Source: a bacterium (lineage in GTDB: Bacteria > JAMCPX01). From it: DNA of 16,354 bases. Location of the stretch: positions 1 to 16,354 of the forward strand of contig JAJYJX010000037.1 in NCBI GenBank assembly GCA_021789095.1, in the 5' to 3' direction. The position numbers and the translations under genes are program-made. The notes beneath the pieces were generated by a model. It was not told the DNA's origin and searched no databases. It was given only the letters and a program-made list of their open reading frames with translations. Positions 1 through 7,856 of the stretch are shown here, piece after piece (positions within the stretch are counted from its first letter, which is position 1; every line of letters starts with the position of its first letter).

Positions 1-2331
1 CTTGCCTGTAGACTGGCTCAGGATAATTTCTATGGTCCTGAGCGCACTCGCAAATCCATAGTGAGCGGTAGAAATATATCCGTGCTTCGCGTACGGACTG
101 ACAACAATGATAAACGAGCGCTCCTGGTCTATATGGTCGAACCCGGGCTGCGGGTCGTCCTCATCGATAAATATCGCGGTAGTGCCCCAGTATTTACTGT
201 TTGAAATTGCCTGCACAACCGCTGCTGTTGCAGCATCGTTTTCTGTGTAAGCCGCTATGGGGGTATCCAACGGTTCGTATCCGTCGTCTCCTAATGACAT
301 AAATACAAAGTCTGGCAAGGTGTTGGTTTGAACGATATTCTTAATAAAGTAATCTGCCTTTGTTACATCACTATAATATTGCCCCCCATAGTACAGATCA
401 AATTCCGGCGATGAGTTTAAAGGATTGTTGCTTCCATTGTTGCTTACAAAGGCGCCATTGTAAAGAGAGTTCACATTTTCTCCAAAAGCAGAGAATGTTA
501 TGCCCGCATTCTTCAGTGCATCAAAGATCGTTCCGCTCGGGACGGACGCTATCGGCTCACCAGAATCTCCTGCCCTATAATTACCTCCGTACCCTGTATT
601 GATTGACCAGATCCTCTGAAGATAGTCGCTGATCATGCCCTGAAATGACATTGGATGGCCTGCTATTGAGGGTACAATGTCAAGATAAAAATTCGTATTC
701 AGAGCAAATTGCCGTGCCATTGCATGGGTATTGGGAGTTGTAAACCCGATACCGGCGCCGTTGACGTTCGGGTTGCTGCAGCCATATGATGCAGGTAATA
801 AACTGAAAGCATATATGCTGCCCGCAGATAAGAACGGGCATGGAACGGGAGCGACATTTGCCTGAGTTCCCAGATCCCCGAATTCCATATCGGTAGTCTT
901 GTTTTCTCTGAGAATATAAACAACATGTTGTATGTGTGACCATGCACTCATAATATTTGCCGGAACAGCCGGGTGCGCTGGTTTAACAAAATCATTGGCA
1001 AGCACTTGATTGGTGTATGCTGCAAGCTGAGAGATTGACGGTTGAGGTATGTCCGATACAGAACCATAACAAAACCATGCATAATTTGAAAAATTATAAA
1101 CTTGGCTTGCACTTGCAGGTATAAACGGACCGTGTCCTACGCCGTACATATTCGCAACGAATATATGATTGTTTAAAAGATCAAAGGCAACTGCGGATGG
1201 ATATGAGGCAGTTGGAATCCTTCCTATAACCTTATCTGTAGCAGTATCAATAACAGCAATGGCATTATCTGCACCCATTGAAACATACAGGTACTTGCCA
1301 TCACCTGAAAGTGCGAGGTTATTGGGTAATCCACCCATAGACGGCTCGCTGCCGGACATTGCGAGGGATATGGTGTCGGTCACTGTGTTGGCTGCTGTAT
1401 CAATAACGCTGACCGTGTCGCTGAGCGTATTCGCAACGTACATCTTGCTGCCGTCCGGTGAAGATATAATCGCTGCTGAGCCAACCTGATTAAGGCCTAT
1501 AGTTGTTACTGTGCTTGGAATCCCTGTTAATGAAAATACGGTAACAGTTCCAAGACCTGTATCCGATTGGCGATTACATACATAAGCCTCTTTACCGTCC
1601 GGTGTTATTGCTACTGCCCACGGATAAAATCCGCCTGTTGTTAAGGTGAATGTTTGCGTACCTGTTGAAAGGTCTATAATTGAGACTGTTTCACCGGGAT
1701 ACTGTTTGCCGCTTATTATATCATAAGCAACATTGTTCGCGGTTATTAAAGTGGTGCCATTTACGGCTATACCTGCCGGTGTCGGCATAAGTATCATGGT
1801 TGAACCAAAAGTAGAGGATGCGTACGGTTGAAGCGGTATTGCCTGTTTGAAGCTGAGATTACTGCTTGCATCTATCCCTGCATCAAGCACATATCCCTGC
1901 TTACTTTTTATGCCCGGAACATACACATCCGTACCCGACGTACCCGAACTAGTGACAGCCATGCCGTCAAAACTCTCATATCCAAATGATGTAGTAAGAG
2001 AAATAGAAGATACGATCTTATCCGTTGCTGTGTCTATTGCTGTTATCATATGGCTTTTATTTGCATAAGCAACCCATCCTGTGCTTAAAACCAATGCTGT
2101 TTTTCCATCCGGCGTTACGGCGATTTCACTCGGCTGGGGTATAGCTTTACGATCAGACGCATCAAAAGACGAATTCCCGATTTGTATACCCGCCGGACTC
2201 AGTTTGTACCCGTTTGCACCCCAGTATTGAGATGCTGTAACAGAACTTGTCTCATTACCGCAGCCAATGATGCTTGCCAAGCCGATAAAAAACATAAACG
2301 ACATAAATAAAAATAAATGTTTTTTATGCAT
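1..2331 (-). CDS. Lipoprotein: YVTN/YncE beta-propeller fused to phosphoesterase domain (C-terminus off window)
   Basis: This frame is open for 777 codons, from ATG 2329–2331 to the left edge, so the C-terminus is missing. The N-terminus is a lipoprotein signal peptide with a lipobox ending in IIGC (C24) followed by Gly, which suggests an outer-membrane or periplasmic lipoprotein. Residues about 60–420 carry several YVTN-type propeller blades (for example AVTPDGK, YVANTLSDTVSVIDTA and AIAVIDTATDKVIGRI). From about 465 a phosphoesterase domain of the alkaline phosphatase superfamily begins: the VVYILRENKTTD motif (E476, T479/T480, D481), then PNTHAMARQF, then the IFIDEDDPQPGFDHIDQER metal-binding block (E724, D725, D726). 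The order matches proteins annotated as bifunctional YncE/alkaline phosphatase family. The usual LPNDH-type motif reads LGDDGY here (D682–Y685), so the histidine is absent. An AGGAGG site (2336–2341) precedes the start. The gene lies 37 nt after the 38-aa ORF and may be in the rpmB operon. The substrate is unknown. Confidence 0.88.
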   Translation of the reverse strand, partial: MHKKHLFLFMSFMFFIGLASIIGCGNETSSVTASQYWGANGYKLSPAGIQIGNSSFDASDRKAIPQPSEIAVTPDGKTALVLSTGWVAYANKSHMITAIDTATDKIVSSISLTTSFGYESFDGMAVTSSGTSGTDVYVPGIKSKQGYVLDAGIDASSNLSFKQAIPLQPYASSTFGSTMILMPTPAGIAVNGTTLITANNVAYDIISGKQYPGETVSIIDLSTGTQTFTLTTGGFYPWAVAITPDGKEAYVCNRQSDTGLGTVTVFSLTGIPSTVTTIGLNQVGSAAIISSPDGSKMYVANTLSDTVSVIDTAANTVTDTISLAMSGSEPSMGGLPNNLALSGDGKYLYVSMGADNAIAVIDTATDKVIGRIPTASYPSAVAFDLLNNHIFVANMYGVGHGPFIPASASQVYNFSNYAWFCYGSVSDIPQPSISQLAAYTNQVLANDFVKPAHPAVPANIMSAWSHIQHVVYILRENKTTDMEFGDLGTQANVAPVPCPFLSAGSIYAFSLLPASYGCSNPNVNGAGIGFTTPNTHAMARQFALNTNFYLDIVPSIAGHPMSFQGMISDYLQRIWSINTGYGGNYRAGDSGEPIASVPSGTIFDALKNAGITFSAFGENVNSLYNGAFVSNNGSNNPLNSSPEFDLYYGGQYYSDVTKADYFIKNIVQTNTLPDFVFMSLGDDGYEPLDTPIAAYTENDAATAAVVQAISNSKYWGTTAIFIDEDDPQPGFDHIDQERSFIIVVSPYAKHGYISTAHYGFASALRTIEIILSQSTGK

Positions 2332-2368
2332 GTTACCTCCTCTTTTTAAGGAATATACGTATGTCTGG

Positions 2369-2485
2369 CTACGACTGTTCTTCCTTTTCTTTTGCCTTAT
2401 TTTCCATGAGTGTCTTTTTCTTCAGTCTTGCCCTTTTCTTCTTTCTTCTCTGCTTTCTGTTTAGCTCTCGATCTTTTTCTCTCAT
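2369..2485 (-). CDS. 38-aa highly basic small protein downstream of rpmB
   Basis: A 38-codon ORF begins at ATG 2483–2485 and ends with TAG. It has a strong ribosome-binding site, GAGGGG (2491–2496), 5 nt from the start and directly after the rpmB stop, so it is probably translated with rpmB. Roughly half the residues are Lys or Arg, mainly in one block (core RKQRRKKKRARLKKK, about residues 11–25) followed by an acidic and basic tail KAKEKEEQS. It should be a charged, probably helical or disordered protein without a membrane segment. Very small Arg/Lys-rich proteins of this kind are sometimes annotated as DUF6800-like; that match is from memory and not firm. Its position suggests a ribosome- or RNA-associated role. 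It is too short for many gene callers. A chance ORF is possible but unlikely given the ribosome-binding site and composition. Confidence 0.62.
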   Translation of the reverse strand: MREKDRELNRKQRRKKKRARLKKKTLMENKAKEKEEQS

Positions 2486-2496
2486 GATTTCCCCTC

Positions 2497-2688
2497 TTAT
2501 ACGGCTTTCTGAATTTTACCGGATTTTATGCATGTCGAACATACATAAACCCTCTTAACACTGCCGTTTAATAGTATTCTTATCCTCTGCAGGTTGGGCT
2601 CCCACCTTCTTTTTGTTTTATTGTTGGCATGACTGACCTTATGTCCGTACTGCGAGCCTTTACCGCATATCTTGCAAACCTTTGCCAT
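2497..2688 (-). CDS. rpmB: 50S ribosomal protein L28 (bL28), zinc-binding type
   Basis: The 63-aa product is the usual size for bacterial bL28, a late-assembling protein of the large ribosomal subunit. The sequence starts [21 protein letters not shown] and contains the family signature [14 protein letters not shown]. Cysteines C5/C8 and C50/C53 form two CxxC pairs, so this is the zinc-ribbon (C+) form, not the zinc-independent form that many bacteria induce under zinc starvation. The start ATG is preceded by GGAGG eight bases upstream. The gene sits 305 nt downstream of alaS in the same direction with its own likely promoter (2711–2738), so it probably heads a separate unit with the 38-aa ORF and perhaps the lipoprotein gene. 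Confidence 0.97.
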   Translation of the reverse strand: MAKVCKICGKGSQYGHKVSHANNKTKRRWEPNLQRIRILLNGSVKRVYVCSTCIKSGKIQKAV

Positions 2689-2710
2689 TTTTTTCCTCCA
2701 TTCTATTTAA

Positions 2711-2738
2711 ATAATACAACCAATTTAGTTTAACTCAA
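2711..2738 (-). promoter_or_regulatory. Probable sigma70-type promoter of rpmB
   Basis: Reading the minus strand, TTGAGT (2733–2738) is followed by a 16-nt spacer and TATTAT (2711–2716), close to the -35 and -10 consensus. Transcription would start near 2704, giving a short leader carrying GGAGG before the rpmB ATG. The -35 hexamer directly adjoins the T8 tract (2737–2744) that ends the inverted-repeat region, so termination of upstream transcription and new initiation would be packed together. Confidence 0.6.
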
Positions 2739-2766
2739 AAAAAATCAGGAGTGAGGTTTGCTTGTT
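2733..2766. repeat. Dispersed 34-nt repeat, copy 1
   Basis: These 34 bases align without gaps to 8422–8455 with 28 identities. Both copies begin ACTCAAAAAAA and end AGGTTTGCTTGTT. This copy contains the left arm of the inverted repeat, the T8 tract and the -35 hexamer of rpmB. Part of the match is low-complexity A-run, but the two matching ends are kept at the same spacing. Confidence 0.5.
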
Positions 2767-2934
2767 CGTTCAACCCTGCGATTCACCTAAGATACTTTAA
2801 CTTTTTTATATTGCTCATCTTCAAGCCCTCTGTAAGTTTATATGCAGGCTTCTTGTCTTATCATGTTTGCCGATATTCGAAGAAGACCTTTATTTGACGC
2901 AGGCTTTTCACTCATCCTCACAAACCTCACTCCT
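2747..2934. repeat. 14-bp perfect inverted repeat enclosing 160 nt (alaS–rpmB gap)
   Basis: AGGAGTGAGGTTTG at 2747–2760 is exactly the reverse complement of 2921–2934. The gap between alaS and rpmB (2689–2993, 305 nt) holds this structure and no recognised gene. In a minus-strand transcript the first arm carries a Shine–Dalgarno-like AGGAGUGAGG just ahead of a small ORF. The second arm is followed two bases later by eight U residues. It could therefore act as a long-loop terminator or switch downstream of alaS, or be a small mobile-element relic with terminal inverted repeats. The sequence alone does not decide between these. Confidence 0.6.
2783..2921 (-). pseudogene. Possible broken small gene inside the inverted repeat
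   Basis: After the arm AGGAGTGAGG, ATG 2913–2915 (or GTG 2919–2921) opens a 25-aa frame, MSEKPASNKGLLRISANMI followed by RQEACI, which stops at 2838–2840. Removing one A near 2858 would join it to an open stretch reading DKKPAYKLTEGLKMSNIKKL and a short YLR tail that stops at 2783–2785. The joined product would be 43 aa. The composition changes little across the join, which suggests a frameshift in a former or real small protein. I do not recognise the family. A second mini-ORF (MADLINPKKFV, 2937–2972) ends just upstream. It could all be chance reading frames in a non-coding leader. Confidence 0.25.
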
Positions 2935-2993
2935 TTTTAAACGAACTTTTTTGGGTTTATTAAATCTGCCATCTTCAAAATCTGTTCTACAAC

Positions 2994-5657
2994 TCAATCC
3001 TTTACGATCTTCCTGGTAGTTACCTTTGGTTTAACGCTCTTAATCTGCTCTACAGCAGTTTCCAATTTATCCACGGAGGGTCCCCCTGCCTGTGCGAAAT
3101 CCTTCCTGCCTCCGCCGCTCCCATCCACGAGAGCAGCAAGCTGCTTTATAATTTCAGATGCATCGTATTCATCGGTGAGGTCTTTTGTGACAAACACGAC
3201 AATATTCGCCTTTTGATTCGCATTACTGCCCAGGGCCCCGATACCCGATTGCATCTTTTGCCTCAATATGTCCGACAGGGTACGCATATCTTCGGCCTGC
3301 ATATCCTCCAGCACTGTGCTTACGATCTTTATACCATTCAAGTTCCGTGCCTTCGCCACGATATCGTCCGACAGCTCTGCCAGCGGCTTTTTATTGTTCG
3401 ATTGTCTTGCTTCAAGTTCTTTTATCCTCTGTTTCAGTTTGTTCACGGCAACCTGCATATCAGTCTCGGAAGAGCCCAGCACTGCTGAAAGATCCTTAAG
3501 GTATGAAAACTTCTCCCTGATAAGGTTATAAGCCGCCTGTCCTGTAACAGCCTCTATCCTTCTGACCCCTGCTGACACGGACATTTCCTTGTATATGATA
3601 AAAAGACCGATATCACCGGTGCGTTTTATATGCGTGCCTCCGCAGAGTTCTTTGCTTATTTTGTTGATGGTAATGACCCTTACCACGTCCTTGTACTTCT
3701 CATCGAAAAGCGCCATTGCACCTTCTTTTACGGCATCTTCAAGCGATGAAAAGTTGATGGCCACTTCATGGTTTTCCCGTATCCATTGGTTTACAAGCGA
3801 TTCTATCTGTACCAGCTCGTCCTGGGTAAGTGCGCGGTTGAGCGTAAAGTCAAACCTTAATCTCAATGGACCAACATATGAGCCGGCCTGCGCTATGTGC
3901 GTTCCCATTGTTTTTCTTAAAGCGGCCTGCAGCAGGTGTGTTGCAGTATGGTGAAGCGCGGTTGCCTGGCGATTTTCCTTGTTTACGGCAAGTTCCACAT
4001 TCTGTCCCTTCACAAGATGTCCGTGTTCCAGCTTCCCTACATGTGCTATAAGGCCTTCAACCGGTTTAACCGTGTCTGATACTGAGAATTTATTGTAGCC
4101 TGTTGATATCATCCCGTTGTCGCCCACCTGCCCGCCTGACTCTGCATAGAATGGCGTCTCCTTGAATATGAGGATCCCTTCCTCTCCTTCTTGAAGTTCG
4201 TCTGCGGGCTGATCGTTTTTGACGATGAACTGTACAGGTGTTTTTAACGACAATCTCCGGTATCCGACAAATTCTGTCGGTCCTGTCGTCTGCAGTATCT
4301 CATTGTATAACGATGTATCCTTTATGTCCATGGCCTTACCGAACTTGCTTGCCTCCCTTGCCTTTCTTTTCTGCCCGTCCATGAGCCGGTTAAACACGGA
4401 GAAATCAATACCCACTCCGTTTTCCTTTGCAATATCAGATAATATATCGATTGGGAAGCCATACGTGTCATAGAGCCTGAAGGCGAACTCGCCGTCTATC
4501 ACTTTCGAACCGGATGCTTTCAACGTCTGCAGCTGTCCGTCTATAAAAGACAACCCGCGTTCAAGCGTCGTCAGGAAACGCGCCTCTTCATCTTTTAATG
4601 TGGACCTGATTACATCCTCATGTCTGCCCAAGTCGGTGTACGTATCATCGTAAAGCTTTATAACGGACCCGACCGCGGTGTAGAGCATGGGTTCCCTCAT
4701 GCCGGTCATGAATGCGTACCTCAACGCACGCCTTATGATCCTCCTCAGCACATATCCGCGCTGTTCATTTGAAGGGAACACTCCGTCACCGATAAGAAAG
4801 ACCGCAGCCCTGAGATGATCGGCAATAACCCGCAACGCCGCTCCTGCAAATGTTTCTCTGTCGTACCCGGTATGGAGGATGTCCGAAAGTGTGTTTATTA
4901 TGCTCCTGAAGATATCTATATCGTAATTGCTCGTCACCCCCGACAGCACTGCGCTCAGCCTTTCAAGTCCCATACCTGTATCTATACTGGGCCTGGGCAG
5001 GGGTTCGAGACTGCCGTCCTGCAGTTTGTTGTACTGCATAAAAACAAGGTTCCATATTTCGAGATACCTGTCGCAATCGCATCCTACGCCGCAGTCGGGG
5101 TTGCTGCATTTTACGGCTTCTCCCTGGTCAAATATGATCTCCGAGCACGGGCCGCACGGACCTGTGTCCCCCATTGACCAGAAATTGTCCTTTTCATCCA
5201 TTCTGACAATGCGTGACGACGGGACCTTTATCTCGTCCTTCCATATCTTGTATGCCTCATCATCGTCCCTGAAGACCGTTATCCAGATCCTGTCCGTCTT
5301 CAGCATTAACTCTTTCGTTAAAAGTTCCCATGCAAAATGAATGGCATCCTTTTTGAAGTAATCTCCGAAAGAAAAATTGCCGAGCATCTCAAAAAATGTA
5401 TGATGCCTTGCCGTGTACCCGACATTTTCGAGGTCGTTGTGCTTGCCTCCGGCCCTTACGCATTTCTGCGACGTGCATGCCCGGGCATAATCCGCCTTTT
5501 CTTCACCCGTGAAAAGCTTTTTGAACTGTACCATGCCTGCATTGGTAAAAAGCAGGGTCGGATCGTTCTGGGGGATAAGCGTGGAACTCGGTACAAGTTT
5601 ATGTCCCCTGGAGGCAAAGTATCTAAGGAAGGTCTCTCGAATTTCTCTTGTATTCAC
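2994..5657 (-). CDS. alaS: Alanine--tRNA ligase
   Basis: The 887-aa protein is full length for bacterial AlaRS, the cytoplasmic class II enzyme that charges tRNA-Ala and edits mischarged Ser/Gly. The catalytic core opens EIRETFLRYFASRGH…SSTLIP and includes FTNAGM (37–42) and the DNFWSMGDTGPCGPCSEI block (157–174). The editing domain has the zinc ligands H570 and H574 (HTATH) and C672/H676 (CGGTH). The C-Ala domain has the glycine-rich GSGGGRKDFAQAGG (846–859). A cysteine cluster C184–C195 forms the insert seen in many bacterial AlaRS. The start is GTG 5655–5657, chosen because the family N-terminus begins here. It has no strong ribosome-binding site and lies 3 nt after the pilT stop, so translation is probably coupled to pilT. 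It is the last gene of the pgpA–alaS operon. Confidence 0.97.
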   Translation of the reverse strand: MNTREIRETFLRYFASRGHKLVPSSTLIPQNDPTLLFTNAGMVQFKKLFTGEEKADYARACTSQKCVRAGGKHNDLENVGYTARHHTFFEMLGNFSFGDYFKKDAIHFAWELLTKELMLKTDRIWITVFRDDDEAYKIWKDEIKVPSSRIVRMDEKDNFWSMGDTGPCGPCSEIIFDQGEAVKCSNPDCGVGCDCDRYLEIWNLVFMQYNKLQDGSLEPLPRPSIDTGMGLERLSAVLSGVTSNYDIDIFRSIINTLSDILHTGYDRETFAGAALRVIADHLRAAVFLIGDGVFPSNEQRGYVLRRIIRRALRYAFMTGMREPMLYTAVGSVIKLYDDTYTDLGRHEDVIRSTLKDEEARFLTTLERGLSFIDGQLQTLKASGSKVIDGEFAFRLYDTYGFPIDILSDIAKENGVGIDFSVFNRLMDGQKRKAREASKFGKAMDIKDTSLYNEILQTTGPTEFVGYRRLSLKTPVQFIVKNDQPADELQEGEEGILIFKETPFYAESGGQVGDNGMISTGYNKFSVSDTVKPVEGLIAHVGKLEHGHLVKGQNVELAVNKENRQATALHHTATHLLQAALRKTMGTHIAQAGSYVGPLRLRFDFTLNRALTQDELVQIESLVNQWIRENHEVAINFSSLEDAVKEGAMALFDEKYKDVVRVITINKISKELCGGTHIKRTGDIGLFIIYKEMSVSAGVRRIEAVTGQAAYNLIREKFSYLKDLSAVLGSSETDMQVAVNKLKQRIKELEARQSNNKKPLAELSDDIVAKARNLNGIKIVSTVLEDMQAEDMRTLSDILRQKMQSGIGALGSNANQKANIVVFVTKDLTDEYDASEIIKQLAALVDGSGGGRKDFAQAGGPSVDKLETAVEQIKSVKPKVTTRKIVKD

Positions 5658-5660
5658 AAA

Positions 5661-6812
5661 TCAGAACTTTTCTATCTTAAAATCCTCATCCTTGCCCGCC
5701 CCGGATTTCTTGTCAAAGTCGTCCCATGTTGCGTCAGAGGTCGATGTGATGCCTTTTACCCTTAAAGCGAAATCATCCGGGTTGGTCGACTGCCGGAGCG
5801 CCTCTTCATACGTTATAAGATTTTGTCTGAAGAGCTGCAGCAGTGACTGGTCAAACGTCTGCATCCCGTATGTTGTAAATCCCTTTGCTATGGTGTCTGT
5901 TATTTCAGGGGACCTCTCTTCGTCAGCAATGAGTTCCTTTATCCTTGCAGTCGCTATCATGACCTCTATTGCAGGCACCCTCCCCTTATTATCAGATCGT
6001 GGCACAAGCCTCTGTGATATAACGGCCTTTAATATCGAAGAAAGCTGCAGCCTTACAGCCTTCTGCTGATAAGGAGGGAAAATGGAAATGATCCTGTTGA
6101 TCGTTTCCTTTGCATCAAGCGTGTGGAGCGTACTGAATACCAGGTGGCCTGTTTCAGCGGCGGTTATAGCTGTTTCTATCGTTTCAAAATCCCTCATCTC
6201 GCCTACGAGTATGACATCCGGATCCTCTCTGAGGGCGCTTCTGAGGGCTGTTGCAAAGCTCTGCGTATCAACTCCGAGTTCCCTCTGGTTCACGATACTC
6301 TTTTTGTCCCGCAGTAAGTATTCAATGGGGTCCTCTATCGTAATGATATGGCATGTCCTGACGCCGTTGATGTAATCGATCATGGATGCAAGCGAGGTTG
6401 ATTTACCGCTGCCGGTGGTGCCTGTTACAAGGACAAGCCCCCTCTGCTCCATTGCTATCTTCTCGATAATCTTCGGCAGGTTGAGCTGATCAAAAGAAGG
6501 TACTCCGAACGGGATGACCCTGAACACACCTCCTATTGTACCCCTTTGCTGGAACACATTAACCCTGAACCTGCCGAGCCCCGGCACACCGTAAGCCATG
6601 TCCAGTTCATAGGTCGTTTTAAACTTCTCTCTCTGGATAGGCGTCATTATGCCGAATGTCATCCTTCCCAGGTCTTCAGGCGTCATTCTTGGTGCCTCCT
6701 TGTAAGGTACCAGTGAACCGTTTATCCTGAATATGGGCGGCAGTCCCGCCTTCAGATGTATGTCCGATGCACCCGCCTTGATTGCAACTTTGAGGATGTC
6801 GTTTAATTCCAT
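5661..6812 (-). CDS. pilT: Type IV pilus retraction ATPase, PilT family
   Basis: The 383-aa protein belongs to the GspE/PilT secretion ATPases, hexameric cytoplasmic motors that depolymerise pilin to retract type IV pili and drive twitching. Residues 1–100 form the N-terminal PAS-like domain (ASDIHLKAGLPPIFRINGSL). The Walker A motif is GTTGSGKST (131–139). The Asp box follows at about 160–167 (EDPIEYLL), the Walker B motif is ILVGEMRD (201–208), and a His box lies at about 222–232 (GHLVFSTLHT). The C-terminus EVMIATARIKELI…YGMQTFDQSL…NPDDFALR (283–351) is the PilT/PilU form without the AIRNLIRE motif of classical PilT, so it could equally be called PilU-like. The start ATG directly follows the recA stop, with AGGAG inside the recA end. 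No other pilus gene is in view. Confidence 0.94.
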   Translation of the reverse strand: MELNDILKVAIKAGASDIHLKAGLPPIFRINGSLVPYKEAPRMTPEDLGRMTFGIMTPIQREKFKTTYELDMAYGVPGLGRFRVNVFQQRGTIGGVFRVIPFGVPSFDQLNLPKIIEKIAMEQRGLVLVTGTTGSGKSTSLASMIDYINGVRTCHIITIEDPIEYLLRDKKSIVNQRELGVDTQSFATALRSALREDPDVILVGEMRDFETIETAITAAETGHLVFSTLHTLDAKETINRIISIFPPYQQKAVRLQLSSILKAVISQRLVPRSDNKGRVPAIEVMIATARIKELIADEERSPEITDTIAKGFTTYGMQTFDQSLLQLFRQNLITYEEALRQSTNPDDFALRVKGITSTSDATWDDFDKKSGAGKDEDFKIEKF

Positions 6813-7856
6813 CTACGCTTTCTCCTGTTCTTTTTTTTGTCCCTTTTCACCTTTTATAAGACCGAAATGATGTTTTATCTTTTGTTCCATCTTATCGCAG
6901 ATCTCTGCATGCTCCTTTAAAAACAGCCGTGTGTTGTCCCTGCCCTGGCCTATGCGTTCATTGTTGAATGTATACCATGCACCGCTCTTATCTATTGTCT
7001 TTATCTCTGTGCCGATGTCAATGATCTCGCCGATCTTCGATATGCCTTCACCATAGTATATATCAAATTCGCTCTCCCTGAAAGGGGGTGCCACCTTGTT
7101 TTTTACTATCTTGACCCTTGTCCTCGTCCCTATCACCGAATCACCTTCTTTGATATTGTTAACACGCCGTATGTCTATCCTTACGGATGCGTAGAACTTT
7201 AATGCGTTGCCGCCTGTCGTTGTTTCAGGATTGCCGAAAAATACGCCGATCTTCATCCGTATCTGGTTTGTAAATACAACCGTTGTCTGGGTCTTGCTTA
7301 TATTTGCCGTGAGCTTGCGCAGTGCCTGCGACATAAGCCTTGCCTGCGCACCCATCTGTGCATCACCCATCTCTCCCTCAAGCTCCGCCTTCGGAACAAG
7401 TGCAGCGACAGAGTCTATCACAATGATGTCCACCGCGCCGCTTCGCACAAGTGTATCCGTTATCTCAAGCGCTTGTTCGCCTGAATCAGGCTGTGACACG
7501 AGCAGTTCGTCTATATCGACCCCCAACTTTTTCGCATAGTTGATATCAAGTGCGTGCTCCGCATCGATAAAAGCTGCAACACCTCCCGCCTTCTGTGCCT
7601 CTGCAATAATGTGCAGCGTAAGTGTTGTTTTGCCGGAAGCCTCGGGGCCGAACACCTCCACAATCCTGCCTCTGGGTATGCCGCCTACTCCGAGAGCTAT
7701 GTCAAGGCCTAAAGAGCCTGTGGGTATAACAGGCGTATCAACAATGGCACCTGTCGTACCGAGCTTCATGATACTGCCCTTGCCGAACTGCTTTTCAATA
7801 TTGACAAGGGCCATATCAAGCGCCTTCTTCTTGCTCTGAGTATCAATAACGGTCAT
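6813..7856 (-). CDS. recA: Recombinase RecA
   Basis: The 347-aa protein is the bacterial strand-exchange ATPase that forms filaments on single-stranded DNA for homologous recombination and SOS co-protease activity. It starts with the usual [19 protein letters not shown] helix. The Walker A motif is GPEASGKT (70–77), followed by EHALD, the [19 protein letters not shown] Walker B region, and the L2-region segment [22 protein letters not shown]. The C-terminal tail is short and rich in Lys/Glu ([13 protein letters not shown]). The start ATG overlaps the thpR stop by 4 nt (ATGA), with AAGGAGG six bases upstream inside thpR. I found no LexA-type palindrome in front of it or in front of pgpA, so damage induction is not evident. 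The gene appears to be transcribed as part of a five-gene operon. Confidence 0.98.
   Translation of the reverse strand: MTVIDTQSKKKALDMALVNIEKQFGKGSIMKLGTTGAIVDTPVIPTGSLGLDIALGVGGIPRGRIVEVFGPEASGKTTLTLHIIAEAQKAGGVAAFIDAEHALDINYAKKLGVDIDELLVSQPDSGEQALEITDTLVRSGAVDIIVIDSVAALVPKAELEGEMGDAQMGAQARLMSQALRKLTANISKTQTTVVFTNQIRMKIGVFFGNPETTTGGNALKFYASVRIDIRRVNNIKEGDSVIGTRTRVKIVKNKVAPPFRESEFDIYYGEGISKIGEIIDIGTEIKTIDKSGAWYTFNNERIGQGRDNTRLFLKEHAEICDKMEQKIKHHFGLIKGEKGQKKEQEKA

Noticed and set aside
360-2068. Several short ORFs on both strands in the first 2.1 kb
   Set aside because: They lie inside the single 777-codon minus-strand frame of the lipoprotein, which has a coherent domain order.
2267-2558. 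Two 65-codon plus-strand hydrophobic ORFs
   Set aside because: They are complements of the Lys-rich 38-aa ORF and of the lipoprotein signal region. Lys codons read as Phe/Leu on the other strand explain the hydrophobicity.
5337-6069. Two overlapping plus-strand ORFs of 142 and 186 codons
   Set aside because: They are antisense to the ends of alaS and pilT, whose proteins are clearly conserved. They show no recognisable motif and have no ribosome-binding site.
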